Assembly (NCBI GenBank): GCA_902580505.1
Contig: CACHLB010000001.1
Span: forward strand, 1-64,000
Length of the DNA stretch: 64,000 nt
Direction: 5' to 3'
Source of the DNA: an uncultured Pelagibacteraceae bacterium
GTDB lineage: Bacteria > Pseudomonadota > Alphaproteobacteria > Pelagibacterales > Pelagibacteraceae
This document shows positions 29,856 to 41,059 of the stretch, piece by piece. The position numbers were made by a program, and so were the translations under genes. The stretch's first letter is position 1. Each line of letters begins with the position of its first letter. Below the pieces are notes generated by a model. It searched no databases, was not told where the DNA came from, and saw nothing but the letters and a program-made list of their open reading frames with translations.

Positions 29856-30732
29856 TAAGTTTTGCTACTTTCAATGCTTTCTCGACTTCCTTTTTTGTAT
29901 TTTCAGTTATTTTTACCAAAGGTAATCTCACAGCATCATCGCATAGACCAAGTAATTTAGCAGCATACTTAACTGGTGAAGGATTGCTTTCTATAAATAA
30001 ATTTTTATGCAATGGTTGCAACATATTATCAAGTTGTTGAGCTTTTTTTAAATCATCCTCATTTGACGATTTTGATAATTTTTGAAATTCAGAACATAAT
30101 TTAGGAGCTACGTTTGCTGTAACACTAATTGTTCCAACTCCACCTCGTTTATTAAATTCAAAAGCATTATCATCGTTTCCAGTAAGTTGAATGAAATCAT
30201 TACCCATTTTTTCTTTTTGTTGATCAACACGATTTAGATCACCAGTTGCATCTTTAACTCCAACTATATTTTTTAGTTCGTATAATCTAGCCATTGTTTC
30301 AACACTCATATCGATTACTGAACGACTTGGAATATTATAAATTATAATTGGTATTCCACAGTTATCATTGATTGATTTATAATGTTGATATAATCCTTCT
30401 TGAGTAGGTTTATTATAATATGGTGTAACAACTAAAGCACCATCCGCTCCAGCTTTTTCAGCGTGTTTGGTTAATGATACGGCTTCTTCTGTGGAATTAG
30501 ATCCTGTACCGGCTATTATGGGAAGTTTACCGGTAGCTTCTTTTATGCATAATTCAATTGTTCTCTCATGTTCATCATGTGAGAGTGTTGGTGACTCACC
30601 AGTTGTTCCAACTGGAACTAACCCATTTGTTCCATTTTCCAGATGATGATTTATTATTTTTATGTAACTTTCTTCGTCGAGCTTGTTGTTTTTAAACGGT
30701 GTAATTAATGCTACATTTGATCCTTTAAACAT
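29845..30732 (-). CDS. dapA: 4-hydroxy-tetrahydrodipicolinate synthase
   Basis: 295 aa; [60 protein letters not shown]. Confidence 0.98.
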   Translation of the reverse strand: MFKGSNVALITPFKNNKLDEESYIKIINHHLENGTNGLVPVGTTGESPTLSHDEHERTIELCIKEATGKLPIIAGTGSNSTEEAVSLTKHAEKAGADGALVVTPYYNKPTQEGLYQHYKSINDNCGIPIIIYNIPSRSVIDMSVETMARLYELKNIVGVKDATGDLNRVDQQKEKMGNDFIQLTGNDDNAFEFNKRGGVGTISVTANVAPKLCSEFQKLSKSSNEDDLKKAQQLDNMLQPLHKNLFIESNPSPVKYAAKLLGLCDDAVRLPLVKITENTKKEVEKALKVAKLIDE

Positions 30733-30767
30733 AATTATTTATAACATAAGTTGTTTGATTTAATAAA

Positions 30768-32969
30768 ATGCATTTAAAATTATTAACAACAATTATCCTT
30801 TTTTTCTTATCGTTTCAATCTGCTTTTTCAAATGAAACTATACTTCCTATTAAAAAACCAGACTTAAATGAAAAAAATACAACAAAAAAAATAGCTGATA
30901 TCATTCCTCTACCAAAACCATCTGAAAAAGAAGATGAAATTCAAAAGGAAATTAAAATTACTACCACAGAGATATTTAAAAAAATTGATGGTGTAATAAT
31001 TCCCAAAAATAAGCCTCTTATAGTTAAAGAAAAATTAAGAAAGATTAAAAAACAAAAATTTTATAGCGATAGAGATATGAAATATGCAAAACAAGCTATT
31101 TCATTTATGGAGAAAAGTAATTGGAAGGATGCGAAAAAAGCCGCAAGTAAAGCAAGAGCAAAATCAATTTATGATTTTATTCAATGGAGACATCTACTTA
31201 CAACTGGTAACAGGGCTACTTTTACAGAATATAAACAGTTTATCGAAAGAGTAAAAGATTATCCAAGAATAGATAGAGTTCGTTACTTAGGAGAGCATAA
31301 AATAAATTCTAAAAATCATACTAAAAATGAAATTATACAGTGGTTCGATAAATACCCTCCTTTAAGTGGATTTGGAAAAATGATGCTAGGCGATGCTTTG
31401 TTATCAAAAAATAAAGAGACAGCTATAAATTTAATAAAAGAAGGATTTATTAAAGCTGATTTAAGTAAAAATGATCTTATTTTTTTTAGAAAGAAATTTA
31501 AAAAATATTTGAACAGTAGTGATTATATTAAAAGAGCTGATTATTTAGCTTGGGAAAATAAATATTGGGATCTTAAAAGAATGTTAAGATATCTACCAAA
31601 AGATTATCAACTTTTATATACGGCAAGGCAACTATTAATGAGCAGATCTTATGGAGTTGATAGCGCTATTTCGAATGTGCCTGCAAGTTTAAAAAAAGAT
31701 GCAGGTTTAAATTATGATAGACTCAAATGGAGAAGGAAAAGAGGTAGAGTTGATAGTTCTTTAGAAATTTTACTAAGTATCAAAAATAATAAAGACTATA
31801 TGGTTCGCCCAGATAAATGGTGGGTTGAAAGATCAATAATTGCGAGATCACTTATTTATAAGAAAAGATATGAGCAAGCTTATAAAATTACAAGTAAACA
31901 TGGTCTATCAGAGGGCGCCGAATTAGCTGAGGCTGAATGGATGAGCGGATGGATTGCTTTAAGCTTCTTAAAAGATCCAATTTTAGCAAAAAGTCATTTT
32001 ACAAAGTTTTATAATAATGTTGGTTATCCAATTAGTTTATCAAGAGGAGCTTATTGGCTAGGAAAAGCGAATTTAGCTCTAAATAATAAAGAAGAAGCAG
32101 ATAAATGGTTTAAAGAAGGTTCAAAATATCTAACAACTTATTATGGTCAACTATCTCATATGAAAATATATCCAAATAAAACTTTTGAACTTAAAGAAAG
32201 TACTCAAGTTGATAAAAATTATGCTGAAAGTTTTTACAAAAATAAACTAGTTGCAATAGTACACTTATTAGATGAAGTAAAAAAAGATAAATATACGAAA
32301 CATATTTTAAGATTTCTAGCAAATGACAATGTTTCAGCGGGGAGTGAAATATTGGCAGCAAAACTAGCAACTGACATATCTAGATTTGATTTTGCTATTC
32401 AGGTTTCTAAAATAGCATCTTATCAAAAAAGGTTTCATAACAAATATAATTATCCAGTAATAAGCACTCCAAATAAAGTTGGATCAAGAAAAATCCCAGA
32501 ACAAGCTTTAATATTATCTATTATAAGACAAGAAAGTGAGTTTGATATATCTGCAAGAAGTAGAGTTGGAGCACAAGGCTTAATGCAGTTGATGCCTTAT
32601 ACTGCAAAGACAGTTGCTAAGCAGGCAAAAGTTTCTTATTCAAAATCTCGTTTAACAACAAGTCCTGAGTATAATATAAATTTGGGATCTTTTTATATTG
32701 CAGGTTTAATTCTTGATTATGATGGATCCTACCCTTTCGCTGTAGCAGCATATAATGCAGGACCAAAAAGAGTGAAGTATTGGAAAAAAATAAATAAAGA
32801 TCCTCAAAAGAAACAAATCGATTATGTTGATTGGGTAGAACTTATTAAGTTTAAAGAGACCAGAAACTATGTTCAGAGGGTTATGGAGAATTACAATGTT
32901 TATAGATACATTTTGTCTCAAAAACCAATATTTTTAAAAGATTTTTTTAGAAATAATCCGCTCTATTAG
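30768..32969 (+). CDS. soluble lytic murein transglycosylase
   Basis: 733 aa; signal peptide; SIIRQESEFDISARSRVGAQGLMQLMPYTAKTVAK, AAYNAGPKRVKYW (SLT domain). Confidence 0.93.
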   Translation: MHLKLLTTIILFFLSFQSAFSNETILPIKKPDLNEKNTTKKIADIIPLPKPSEKEDEIQKEIKITTTEIFKKIDGVIIPKNKPLIVKEKLRKIKKQKFYSDRDMKYAKQAISFMEKSNWKDAKKAASKARAKSIYDFIQWRHLLTTGNRATFTEYKQFIERVKDYPRIDRVRYLGEHKINSKNHTKNEIIQWFDKYPPLSGFGKMMLGDALLSKNKETAINLIKEGFIKADLSKNDLIFFRKKFKKYLNSSDYIKRADYLAWENKYWDLKRMLRYLPKDYQLLYTARQLLMSRSYGVDSAISNVPASLKKDAGLNYDRLKWRRKRGRVDSSLEILLSIKNNKDYMVRPDKWWVERSIIARSLIYKKRYEQAYKITSKHGLSEGAELAEAEWMSGWIALSFLKDPILAKSHFTKFYNNVGYPISLSRGAYWLGKANLALNNKEEADKWFKEGSKYLTTYYGQLSHMKIYPNKTFELKESTQVDKNYAESFYKNKLVAIVHLLDEVKKDKYTKHILRFLANDNVSAGSEILAAKLATDISRFDFAIQVSKIASYQKRFHNKYNYPVISTPNKVGSRKIPEQALILSIIRQESEFDISARSRVGAQGLMQLMPYTAKTVAKQAKVSYSKSRLTTSPEYNINLGSFYIAGLILDYDGSYPFAVAAYNAGPKRVKYWKKINKDPQKKQIDYVDWVELIKFKETRNYVQRVMENYNVYRYILSQKPIFLKDFFRNNPLY

Positions 32970-33064
32970 TGGCGGAAGGAGAGGGATTCGAACCCTCGGT
33001 ACACCTTTTCAAGCGTACGGCGGTTTAGCAAACCGCTGGTTTAAACCAGCTCACCCATCCTTCC
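32970..33064 (-). tRNA. tRNA-Ser(GCT)
   Basis: Reverse complement GGAAGGATGGGTGAGCTGGTTTAAACCAGCGGTTTGCTAAACCGCCGTACGCTTGAAAAGGTGTACCGAGGGTTCGAATCCCTCTCCTTCCGCCA folds as a class II tRNA: acceptor GGAAGGA/TCCTTCC, anticodon loop TTGCTAA, long variable arm, TTCGAAT T-loop, encoded CCA. Confidence 0.96.
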
Positions 33065-33128
33065 ACGATAATATGTGTAACTTGAAATCATTGAATATTC
33101 AATCATATTCAAGTAATTTCTCCAAAAT

Positions 33129-34382
33129 ATGAAAAACAAATATTCAGTATTCTCTCTAATAAAAAATGCTTTATCACAGCATGAGAATTGGCAACAAGCT
33201 TGGGGAAATCCAGAGCCAAAAAAAGAATACGAAGCTATTATTGTGGGTGGTGGTGGACACGGTTTAGCTACTGCTTATTATTTAGCAAAGAAACATAATT
33301 TAAAAAATATTGCAGTCTTAGAAAAAGGTTGGATTGGTGGTGGAAATACAGGGCGTAACACTACAATCATTAGATCAAATTATTTATGGGATGCTAGTGC
33401 TGGTTTATACGATCATGCGCTTAAACTATGGGAAAATTTATCTCAAGAGCTAAACTACAATGTGATGTTCAGTCAAAGAGGTGTAATGAATTTAGCTCAC
33501 AATCTTCAAGATGTAAGAGATTTAAAAAGAAGAACACATGCCAATAGACTAAACGGAATTGATGCTGTTTGGTTAAATACTGAGGAAGTTAAAAAATTTT
33601 GCCCAATTATAAATACATCACCTGATATCAGATATCCTGTTTTGGGTGGAACGTTACAAAGAAGAGCGGGAACTGCAAGACATGATGCTGTTGCTTGGGG
33701 TTATGCAAGAGGCGCAAGCGAAATGGGTGTGGATATAATTCAAAACTGTGAAGTTAAAGGAATAAAGAGAAATGGAGATAGAGTTGAAGGATTAGAAACC
33801 ACTAAAGGATTTATAAAAACTAATAAAATTGGAGTTGTTGCAGCAGGCCACTCAAGTGTAATTGCAAATATGGCTGGATTAAAACTTCCTCTTGAGAGTA
33901 AACCATTACAAGCTTTAGTTTCAGAGCCAGTAAAACCAATTATTGATACTGTTGTAATGTCAAATGCTGTCCATGCTTATGTAAGTCAATCGGATAAAGG
34001 CGAATTAGTTATAGGTGCGGGAACAGATTCATATGTTTCATATACACAAAGAGGTAGTCATAATATTGTAGAAGAAACTTTAAAGGCTATTCTAGAGCTA
34101 TACCCTATTTTTAGTAGAATGAAAATGTTAAGACAATGGGGAGGAATTGTTGATATATGTCCAGATGCAAGTCCTATTATAAGTAAAACTAATATAAAAG
34201 GTTTATATTTTAATTGTGGTTGGGGTACCGGTGGTTTTAAAGCTACTCCAGGATCGGGAGATTTATTTGCTCACACAATCGCAAATGATGAGCCACATAA
34301 ATTAAATGCAGCATTTAATTTAAATAGATTTGTAAGCGGTGATCTTGTTGATGAACATGGTGCCGCAGCAGTTGCACATTAG
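33129..34382 (+). CDS. soxB: sarcosine oxidase beta subunit
   Basis: 417 aa; [52 protein letters not shown]. Confidence 0.97.
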   Translation: MKNKYSVFSLIKNALSQHENWQQAWGNPEPKKEYEAIIVGGGGHGLATAYYLAKKHNLKNIAVLEKGWIGGGNTGRNTTIIRSNYLWDASAGLYDHALKLWENLSQELNYNVMFSQRGVMNLAHNLQDVRDLKRRTHANRLNGIDAVWLNTEEVKKFCPIINTSPDIRYPVLGGTLQRRAGTARHDAVAWGYARGASEMGVDIIQNCEVKGIKRNGDRVEGLETTKGFIKTNKIGVVAAGHSSVIANMAGLKLPLESKPLQALVSEPVKPIIDTVVMSNAVHAYVSQSDKGELVIGAGTDSYVSYTQRGSHNIVEETLKAILELYPIFSRMKMLRQWGGIVDICPDASPIISKTNIKGLYFNCGWGTGGFKATPGSGDLFAHTIANDEPHKLNAAFNLNRFVSGDLVDEHGAAAVAH

Positions 34383-34384
34383 TA

Positions 34385-34666
34385 ATGTTTTTAATTAATT
34401 GTCCATTTTGTGGAGAGAGAGATCAAAGCGAATTTTCTTCAGGTGGCGAAGCTCATATAGTAAGACCAAAACAACCAACTGAACTTAGCGATGATGAATG
34501 GGCGGAATATCTATTTATGAGAAAAAATATTAAAGGTATTCAATTTGAAAGATGGAATCATGTTCACGGATGCAGAAAATGGTTCAACATCGTTAGAGAC
34601 ACATCGAATGATAAAATTTTATCTGTTTATAAAATGGGTGAAAAACCTCCTGTTAATTATAAGTAA
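34385..34666 (+). CDS. soxD: sarcosine oxidase delta subunit
   Basis: 93 aa; INCPFCGERDQSEFSSGGEAHIVRP...HVHGCRKWFNIVRDTSND. Confidence 0.97.
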   Translation: MFLINCPFCGERDQSEFSSGGEAHIVRPKQPTELSDDEWAEYLFMRKNIKGIQFERWNHVHGCRKWFNIVRDTSNDKILSVYKMGEKPPVNYK

Positions 34667-37600
34667 TGCCCAATTATAGAATTCATAAAACCGAATATAT
34701 TGATGAAACTAAGAGAGTTTCATTTAAATATGATGGCAAGACTTACTTTGGATATGAGGGTGATACCTTGGCATCTGCACTTTTGGCAAATGGTATTCAT
34801 TTAGTCGGTAGAAGTTTTAAATATCACAGACCAAGGGGTATAGTTTCTTGTGGAGCAGAAGAGCCTAATGCAATTTGTCAAATTGGTAGTAAAAAAGACC
34901 TAACAGAACCAAATGTAAGAGCTACCGAGTTAGAATTGTATGAAGGATTAGAAGCAAGTTCTCAAAATTGCTGGCCTAACGTAAAATTTGACATTGGAGG
35001 TATTAATAATTTTATATCGCCGTTAATTCCTGCAGGCTTTTATTATAAAACATTTATGTGGCCAAAAAGTTTTTGGAAAAAAGTATATGAACCATTAATA
35101 CGATTATCTGCGGGTTTGGGAAAATCTCCTACAGAACCAGATCCTGATATCTATGATCACAAATATGTTCACTACGATGTATTGGTAATCGGTGGTGGAG
35201 TTTCAGGTATTATTGCTGCAAAAATGGCTGCAAAAAATAATTTAAAAACTTTATTAGTAGATGACAAAAAAATACTAGGTGGTTCTACAATTTATCAAAA
35301 CAATGAGTCTATTAAGATTGATGATAAATTATCAAGTGAATGGTTAAAAAATGAAATTCAAGAAATTAAAAAATTAAGTAATTTAACAATTAAGACAAGA
35401 ACAAGTATTGCAGCTTATCATGGATACAATTTTCTTTTAGCTAAAGAAAATTTAACAGATCATTTACCAGAGGAAAAAAAGAAAAATAAGATTAGACAAC
35501 GATTATGGAAAATAAGAGCAAAAAAAGTTGTAATTGCAGCTGGATCAATTGAAAGACCACTTGTATTCAATAATAATGATAGACCAGGAATATTATTATC
35601 TAATTCTATAAACAAGTATTTAGATTATTACGGCGTTACCTGTGGAGAAAATATAATATTATTTACAAATAATGATAGTGCATACGAAACTTCAATTTCA
35701 CTTCATAAAAAAGGTATAAAGAATATAATTGTTGATTTAAGAAAATCTGCTAGCTCTGAATTAATCAAACAAGCAGAAAGTCTAGGAATAAAAATCTACT
35801 TCAATCATGTTGTAACAAATACTTTTGGATACAGAAAAATAAATTCATTGGAAATCATGAAACTATCGGAAGATGGAAATACAACTGTAGGCAATAAAAT
35901 TAGATTAAGTTGTGACTGTTTAGGAATGAGTGGTGGATGGACACCTATGGTGCATATGCATACTCAATCTGGAGGTAAATTAGATTTTAGAGATGAAGAC
36001 CAAGTATTCTTACCAAAAGAAAATAGTGAAGATCAAATTTCTGTTGGTTCATGCAATGGAGATTTTGATTTAGAAAATATTATAGATAAAACAGTCAATA
36101 AAATTAATAAATTCTTAGATATAGATAATCAAGATTACCAGGATACAAATATAATTTGCTCTAAAGAAAATGATAAAAGAAATATATGGCTTTTACCAAA
36201 TAAAATACCTTTAGGTAAAACAAAATGCTTTATAGATTTTCAAAATGACTCAACTGCAAAAGATATTAAATTAGCCTTAAAAGAAGGTTTTAGATCAATT
36301 GAACATGTAAAAAGATATACAACGACTGGTATGGCAACAGATCAGGGAAAGTTATCTAATATGCACGCACTTGGGATTATAGCTGATACAGCTGGTGTAA
36401 AAATGGGTACATTGGGAACAACTACATTTAGGCCTCCATTCACACCATTAACTTTCGGAACACTAGTTGGGAGAAATGTTGGAAAATTTTTTGAAGTAGT
36501 AAGAAAAACATCCATGCATGAATGGCATGTGGAAAATAATGCAGAATTTGAAAATGTTGGTCAGTGGAAAAGACCCTGGTACTATCCAAAAAATGGTGAA
36601 AATATGCATGATGCTGTTCAAAGAGAAAGTAAAGCGGCACGTGACAGTGCGGGAATCTTAGATGCATCAACTCTAGGAAAAATTGATATCCAAGGAACAG
36701 ATGCATCAGAATTTTTAAATCGAGTTTACACAAATGCTTGGTCAAAACTTGCAATCAGAAAATGTAGATACGGACTTATGTTAAACGAGGATGGTATGGT
36801 TTATGACGACGGTGTTACTACAAGAATATCTGAAAATCATTATCTAATGACAACCACCACTGGGGGGGCCGCAAATGTATTAAGCAAACTTGAGGATTAT
36901 TTACAAACGGAGTGGCCAGAGTTAGATGTTTATTTAACATCAGTGACAGATCATTATTCTACAGCAAGTATTTGTGGTCCAAATTCAAAAAAAATCCTTA
37001 ACAAACTTTTTCCAAATTTAGATTTAAGTGATGAAAACTTCCCTCATATGTCATTTAAAGAAGATAAACTTAAAAATATAAATTGTAGAATAATGAGAAT
37101 AAGTTTTACAGGTGAACTAAGCTATGAAATTAACATAGAGTCGAAATATGGACATTCATTATGGAAAATGTGTATAGAAGCTGGGAAAGAGTTTAATTTG
37201 ACACCTTATGGTACCGAAACAATGCACCTACTCAGAGCTGAAAAAGGTTTCATTATTGTTGGACAAGATACAGACGGCACAATGACTCCCTCAGACTTAC
37301 AGATGGATTGGATTGTAAGTAAAAAGAAATATGACTTCATTGGCAAAAGATCTTTATATAGAAGTGATACTATTAGAGAAGATAGAAAGCAATTGGTAGG
37401 ACTACTTACAGATGATCCAAAAGAAATTTTGGAAGAAGGTGCTCAAATAGTTTCAGACGTTAAATCAAAGCCTATAGATATGCTAGGACATGTTACTTCC
37501 AGCTATTTTAGTCCAAACCTAAATAAATCAATTGCCTTAGCTGTAGTTAGGAGTGGAAAAACAATGAAAGGTCAAAAATTAATTATTCCAATGGAAAACA

Positions 37601-37668
37601 AAAATATTAATGTGACCGTTTCTGACACAATTTTTTTAGATAAGGAGAATAAAAGACTAAATGCTTGA
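34666..37668 (+). CDS. soxA: sarcosine oxidase alpha subunit
   Basis: 1000 aa; FKYDGKTYFGYEGDTLASALLANGIHLVGRSFKYHRPRGI; VLVIGGGVSGIIAAKMA; C-terminal GcvT-like domain. Confidence 0.97.
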   Translation: MPNYRIHKTEYIDETKRVSFKYDGKTYFGYEGDTLASALLANGIHLVGRSFKYHRPRGIVSCGAEEPNAICQIGSKKDLTEPNVRATELELYEGLEASSQNCWPNVKFDIGGINNFISPLIPAGFYYKTFMWPKSFWKKVYEPLIRLSAGLGKSPTEPDPDIYDHKYVHYDVLVIGGGVSGIIAAKMAAKNNLKTLLVDDKKILGGSTIYQNNESIKIDDKLSSEWLKNEIQEIKKLSNLTIKTRTSIAAYHGYNFLLAKENLTDHLPEEKKKNKIRQRLWKIRAKKVVIAAGSIERPLVFNNNDRPGILLSNSINKYLDYYGVTCGENIILFTNNDSAYETSISLHKKGIKNIIVDLRKSASSELIKQAESLGIKIYFNHVVTNTFGYRKINSLEIMKLSEDGNTTVGNKIRLSCDCLGMSGGWTPMVHMHTQSGGKLDFRDEDQVFLPKENSEDQISVGSCNGDFDLENIIDKTVNKINKFLDIDNQDYQDTNIICSKENDKRNIWLLPNKIPLGKTKCFIDFQNDSTAKDIKLALKEGFRSIEHVKRYTTTGMATDQGKLSNMHALGIIADTAGVKMGTLGTTTFRPPFTPLTFGTLVGRNVGKFFEVVRKTSMHEWHVENNAEFENVGQWKRPWYYPKNGENMHDAVQRESKAARDSAGILDASTLGKIDIQGTDASEFLNRVYTNAWSKLAIRKCRYGLMLNEDGMVYDDGVTTRISENHYLMTTTTGGAANVLSKLEDYLQTEWPELDVYLTSVTDHYSTASICGPNSKKILNKLFPNLDLSDENFPHMSFKEDKLKNINCRIMRISFTGELSYEINIESKYGHSLWKMCIEAGKEFNLTPYGTETMHLLRAEKGFIIVGQDTDGTMTPSDLQMDWIVSKKKYDFIGKRSLYRSDTIREDRKQLVGLLTDDPKEILEEGAQIVSDVKSKPIDMLGHVTSSYFSPNLNKSIALAVVRSGKTMKGQKLIIPMENKNINVTVSDTIFLDKENKRLNA

Positions 37669-38209
37669 CATTTTACATCCAAATATTTCGAATATTAATA
37701 AAAACAATATCGATATTAATTTATCTGAAGAAAAAATTAAAATTAATATCAGGGGAAAAAATAAAGAATTTTTTACCAAAGTGGGTAAAATTCTATCTAT
37801 TATATTACCTTCTGAGTCAAATACCAGTTCATCAAATGAAAACTATGATGTTTTGTGGCTAAGTCCGGATGAATGGATGATATATTTTGATGAAAATAAA
37901 AATTCAAATATTTTTGATCAACTTTATAAAGATATTTCGTCTTTAAATTTTGGATCAATTACTGATGTCTCTTCACAATTAATTTGCATAAATATAAAAG
38001 GAGAAAATATATTTGAATTATTATCATCTGGATCACCTTTTAATTTCGAAAAATTTAAAAATAATGTTGGTTCATCAACACAAACAATAGTAAATCATAT
38101 TGATGTAATTCTTCATCACAAGTCAAAGAATAATGTTAATTTATTTGTAAGAAGATCGTTTTCAGAACACCTTTATGAATGGTTAGTTGATAGCTCTAAT
38201 TTTGTCTAA
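37661..38209 (+). CDS. soxG: sarcosine oxidase gamma subunit
   Basis: 182 aa; LWLSPDEWMIYF...TDVSSQLICINIKGENIFELLSSGSPFN...RRSFSEHLYEWLVDS; fourth gene of soxBDAG. Confidence 0.88.
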   Translation: MLDILHPNISNINKNNIDINLSEEKIKINIRGKNKEFFTKVGKILSIILPSESNTSSSNENYDVLWLSPDEWMIYFDENKNSNIFDQLYKDISSLNFGSITDVSSQLICINIKGENIFELLSSGSPFNFEKFKNNVGSSTQTIVNHIDVILHHKSKNNVNLFVRRSFSEHLYEWLVDSSNFV

Positions 38210-39532
38210 TTTATAATTCAAATAAAAATAAGTATAACCAAGATACATCAGAGAGAAAATCCAATTGAATATTACCCATAACCAAAAAAATTCAGAAAAG
38301 TCAGAATTAAAATAAATTGCAGTATAAAATACGACAAATGGAAAAATTCCATTTCGGCAAATATTAGCAATTAATGCGTTTTCAGCTTTTTTTAAAGCCA
38401 TAAAAAAACCATTTGATAAAAAAAATATTGGATAAGCTGGTAGCACAAAGGCTGAAATCTCTAAATATAATTTCCCAAATTCAACGACCTCTAAATCTTT
38501 TGAAAATAATTTTGTTATCATTTCAGCACCAAAATAAATAATAAAAGAAGAAATAATCATTATAATGAAAGCATATTTTATAGCTTGGAAATACGTTTCT
38601 TTAATTCTTAAAATATTTCGTGCACCAAAATTTTGAGCAATAATTGTGATAATTGCTGTATTTATTCCCAAGATTGGCAATAAAACCACTTGTTCTATTT
38701 TGGTGCCAGCTCCATAACCAGCTGCTGCATATTCTCCCGATAAACCTGCATATTTGAATACAATAGCAGAAGCAATAGAATAACCGCAAATTGAAATTAT
38801 TATTGGCATAGATTGAAAAAAAATATTTTTTAAAAAAAAAAATTTAGGAATAAAATAAGAAATAAGTATGTTTTTAATTAATTTACTTTTTAAAACTTTT
38901 TTAAATATGATTAAAAAAGCGACCGTTTGAGCAATTAGAGTTGCTATTGCAATACCCTTCATACCCAAAGCTGGTATGAAATAAAATCCAAATATTAAAA
39001 TTGGATTTAACAATATGTTTAAAAAAAAAGATAATATTAAAGCATTTCTATAAGTTTTCGTATCGCCTTCTGCATGAAGTAATGAATTTAATGCAACAAC
39101 TAAAATAAAAATAAACGAACCAAGGAAAATGATATCAGTATATTGTAAGCCAAGATTTATTACCTCGTTAGTTGAACCCATTATTGAAAAAAGGTCTGAT
39201 GCATAATTTAAACCAATAAAAGTAATCAACAGAATTATCAAAAAAGAAAAGAAAATTAATTGGCAGAAATAAATTGAAGCATTTTTATTATTTTTTTCTC
39301 CAATGCTATTACCTATCAGTGATGTACCTGCAACCGTGATACCAATAGATGAGGCAATAATAATAAAATAAATTGGAAAAGATTTTGTTAAAGCTGACAA
39401 AGCTTCAGGTGATATTTTTCCTGCAAAATATGTATCAGCAATATTATATAACGTTTGAAAGAGTGTACCTACAGATGCAGGTATCGCTAATTTTTTAATT
39501 AATTCTTTGATGTCATCACTTAATATATTCAT
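38183..39532 (-). CDS. MATE family efflux transporter
   Basis: 449 aa; LAIPASVGTLFQTLYNIADTYFAGKISPEALSALTKSFPIYF; about 12 TM. Confidence 0.93.
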   Translation of the reverse strand: MNILSDDIKELIKKLAIPASVGTLFQTLYNIADTYFAGKISPEALSALTKSFPIYFIIIASSIGITVAGTSLIGNSIGEKNNKNASIYFCQLIFFSFLIILLITFIGLNYASDLFSIMGSTNEVINLGLQYTDIIFLGSFIFILVVALNSLLHAEGDTKTYRNALILSFFLNILLNPILIFGFYFIPALGMKGIAIATLIAQTVAFLIIFKKVLKSKLIKNILISYFIPKFFFLKNIFFQSMPIIISICGYSIASAIVFKYAGLSGEYAAAGYGAGTKIEQVVLLPILGINTAIITIIAQNFGARNILRIKETYFQAIKYAFIIMIISSFIIYFGAEMITKLFSKDLEVVEFGKLYLEISAFVLPAYPIFFLSNGFFMALKKAENALIANICRNGIFPFVVFYTAIYFNSDFSEFFWLWVIFNWIFSLMYLGYTYFYLNYKLDKIRAIN

Positions 39533-39536
39533 AATA

Positions 39537-40409
39537 TTATTTTTTTGAATTTATCATTTGATTGTGCCTCATTGTGAAACGTTTTATTTGATCATTTGTC
39601 AATTTATCAAAACAATTTGGACATGATAGGCCTACTTTATACTTTTTTGATTTGGTTAGTTTTTTATGCAATGGCATTCTACAACCACCACAAACAGTAT
39701 AATTTCCAATTTCTAGGTTTTTTTTAATAGTAACTCTTTTATCAAAAACAAAACATTCACCATTCCACTTACTTTTTTTTGGATCAGTTTTGTTAAGATA
39801 ATTTAAGATACCACCCTTAAGCATATAAACATTTTTAAAACCTTTATTATTAAGATAATTAGACGCTTTTTCACACCTGATACCTCCGGTGCAAAACATC
39901 CCTATTGATTCATCTTTATTAAATTTTGATAAATAATTTTTAAAATCTCTAAAATTTTTAGTCTCTGGATTAAGAGCATTTTTAAATGTACCAATCTTAT
40001 ATTCAAAAGGTTTTCTGGCATCAATCAGTTTAATATTTTTTTTAGATATAAATTCGTCCCATTTTTTAGGTGATAAATATTTCTTATTAAAAAAATTTTT
40101 AAAATTAATTTTTTCATTAATTGGAACTACTTCATCTTTTATTTTAACTTTATTTTTTGAGTATGGTAATATTTTTGAGTTAAATTTATTTTGAATATCA
40201 AATCTATCAATTGATAAGATATTCTTTATTTTTGTAATTGTAAGTTTAATTTTTTTATGACTACCTGATATTGTGCCATTAATTCCTTCAGGAGATAATA
40301 TTATAAGACCTTTAATATCAAGCTTATTAGTTTCTTTTAAAATATTTTTTTTAATAATTTTTAATTTATTAAGTTTTGATATTTTATAAAAAGATAGGAT
40401 TTCAAACAT
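39537..40409 (-). CDS. trhO: rhodanese-domain protein, tRNA uridine(34) hydroxylase-like (TrhO/YceA)
   Basis: LIILSPEGINGTISG, RKPFEYKIGTFKNALNPETKNFRDF, IGMFCTGGIRCEKASNYL; MFEIL start preferred over 40421. Confidence 0.88.
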   Translation of the reverse strand: MFEILSFYKISKLNKLKIIKKNILKETNKLDIKGLIILSPEGINGTISGSHKKIKLTITKIKNILSIDRFDIQNKFNSKILPYSKNKVKIKDEVVPINEKINFKNFFNKKYLSPKKWDEFISKKNIKLIDARKPFEYKIGTFKNALNPETKNFRDFKNYLSKFNKDESIGMFCTGGIRCEKASNYLNNKGFKNVYMLKGGILNYLNKTDPKKSKWNGECFVFDKRVTIKKNLEIGNYTVCGGCRMPLHKKLTKSKKYKVGLSCPNCFDKLTNDQIKRFTMRHNQMINSKK

Positions 40410-40411
40410 AA

Positions 40412-41059
40412 TTACCAACAAACTGTAAAACCATCGCCAATTGGTAAAATATACTTATTAATAGGTGATTTTTTTATGTATTTATTAAATTCTCTTAATT
40501 TTATAGTTAATTTGTCTTTTATCTTTGGATTTGCAACATCTCCTTTCCAAAGTGTATTATCAATTAAAATTATACCCTTTTTGCTTTTTAATTTAAGAGA
40601 CTGATTAAAATAATTTATATAATTTTCTTTATCTGCATCAATTAATATCACATCATATTTTTCCTTTTTCTTAATTAGATTTTCAAGAGCAATTTTTCCA
40701 TTTTCACAAAGAAGATTTATTTTTTTATCTTGCTTTGCTTCTTTAAAAAACTTAATTGCCTCATTGTTAGTTTTTAAATTTTTATCTATACCAATTAATT
40801 TGCAATTCTTAGGTAGGGCAAGAGCAGCAGATAAAATGCTGTAACCTGTAAAAGTCCCAATTTCTAAATATGATTTATAGTTATTAATTTTTATGATAAA
40901 TTGTATGAAGTTAGCTTGTAGAATTGAAATTTGTAATTTTTTAATATGACCAAGTTTTTCGTTATATTTTAATAATTTTTTTTGTACTTTGTGAAGATTA
41001 TTTGTATGTGAAAAAATATAATTGATCATATTTTGATCAATTATGAAATTTTTATCCAT
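40412..41059 (-). CDS. class I SAM-dependent O-methyltransferase
   Basis: 215 aa; [61 protein letters not shown]. Confidence 0.9.
   Translation of the reverse strand: MDKNFIIDQNMINYIFSHTNNLHKVQKKLLKYNEKLGHIKKLQISILQANFIQFIIKINNYKSYLEIGTFTGYSILSAALALPKNCKLIGIDKNLKTNNEAIKFFKEAKQDKKINLLCENGKIALENLIKKKEKYDVILIDADKENYINYFNQSLKLKSKKGIILIDNTLWKGDVANPKIKDKLTIKLREFNKYIKKSPINKYILPIGDGFTVCW

Noticed and set aside
33065-33128. Possible glycine riboswitch upstream of soxB
   Set aside because: Only 64 bp and no recognisable glycine aptamer core.
36440-36754. 104-aa - ORF inside soxA, His/Phe-rich
   Set aside because: Antisense shadow over the conserved GcvT-like region.
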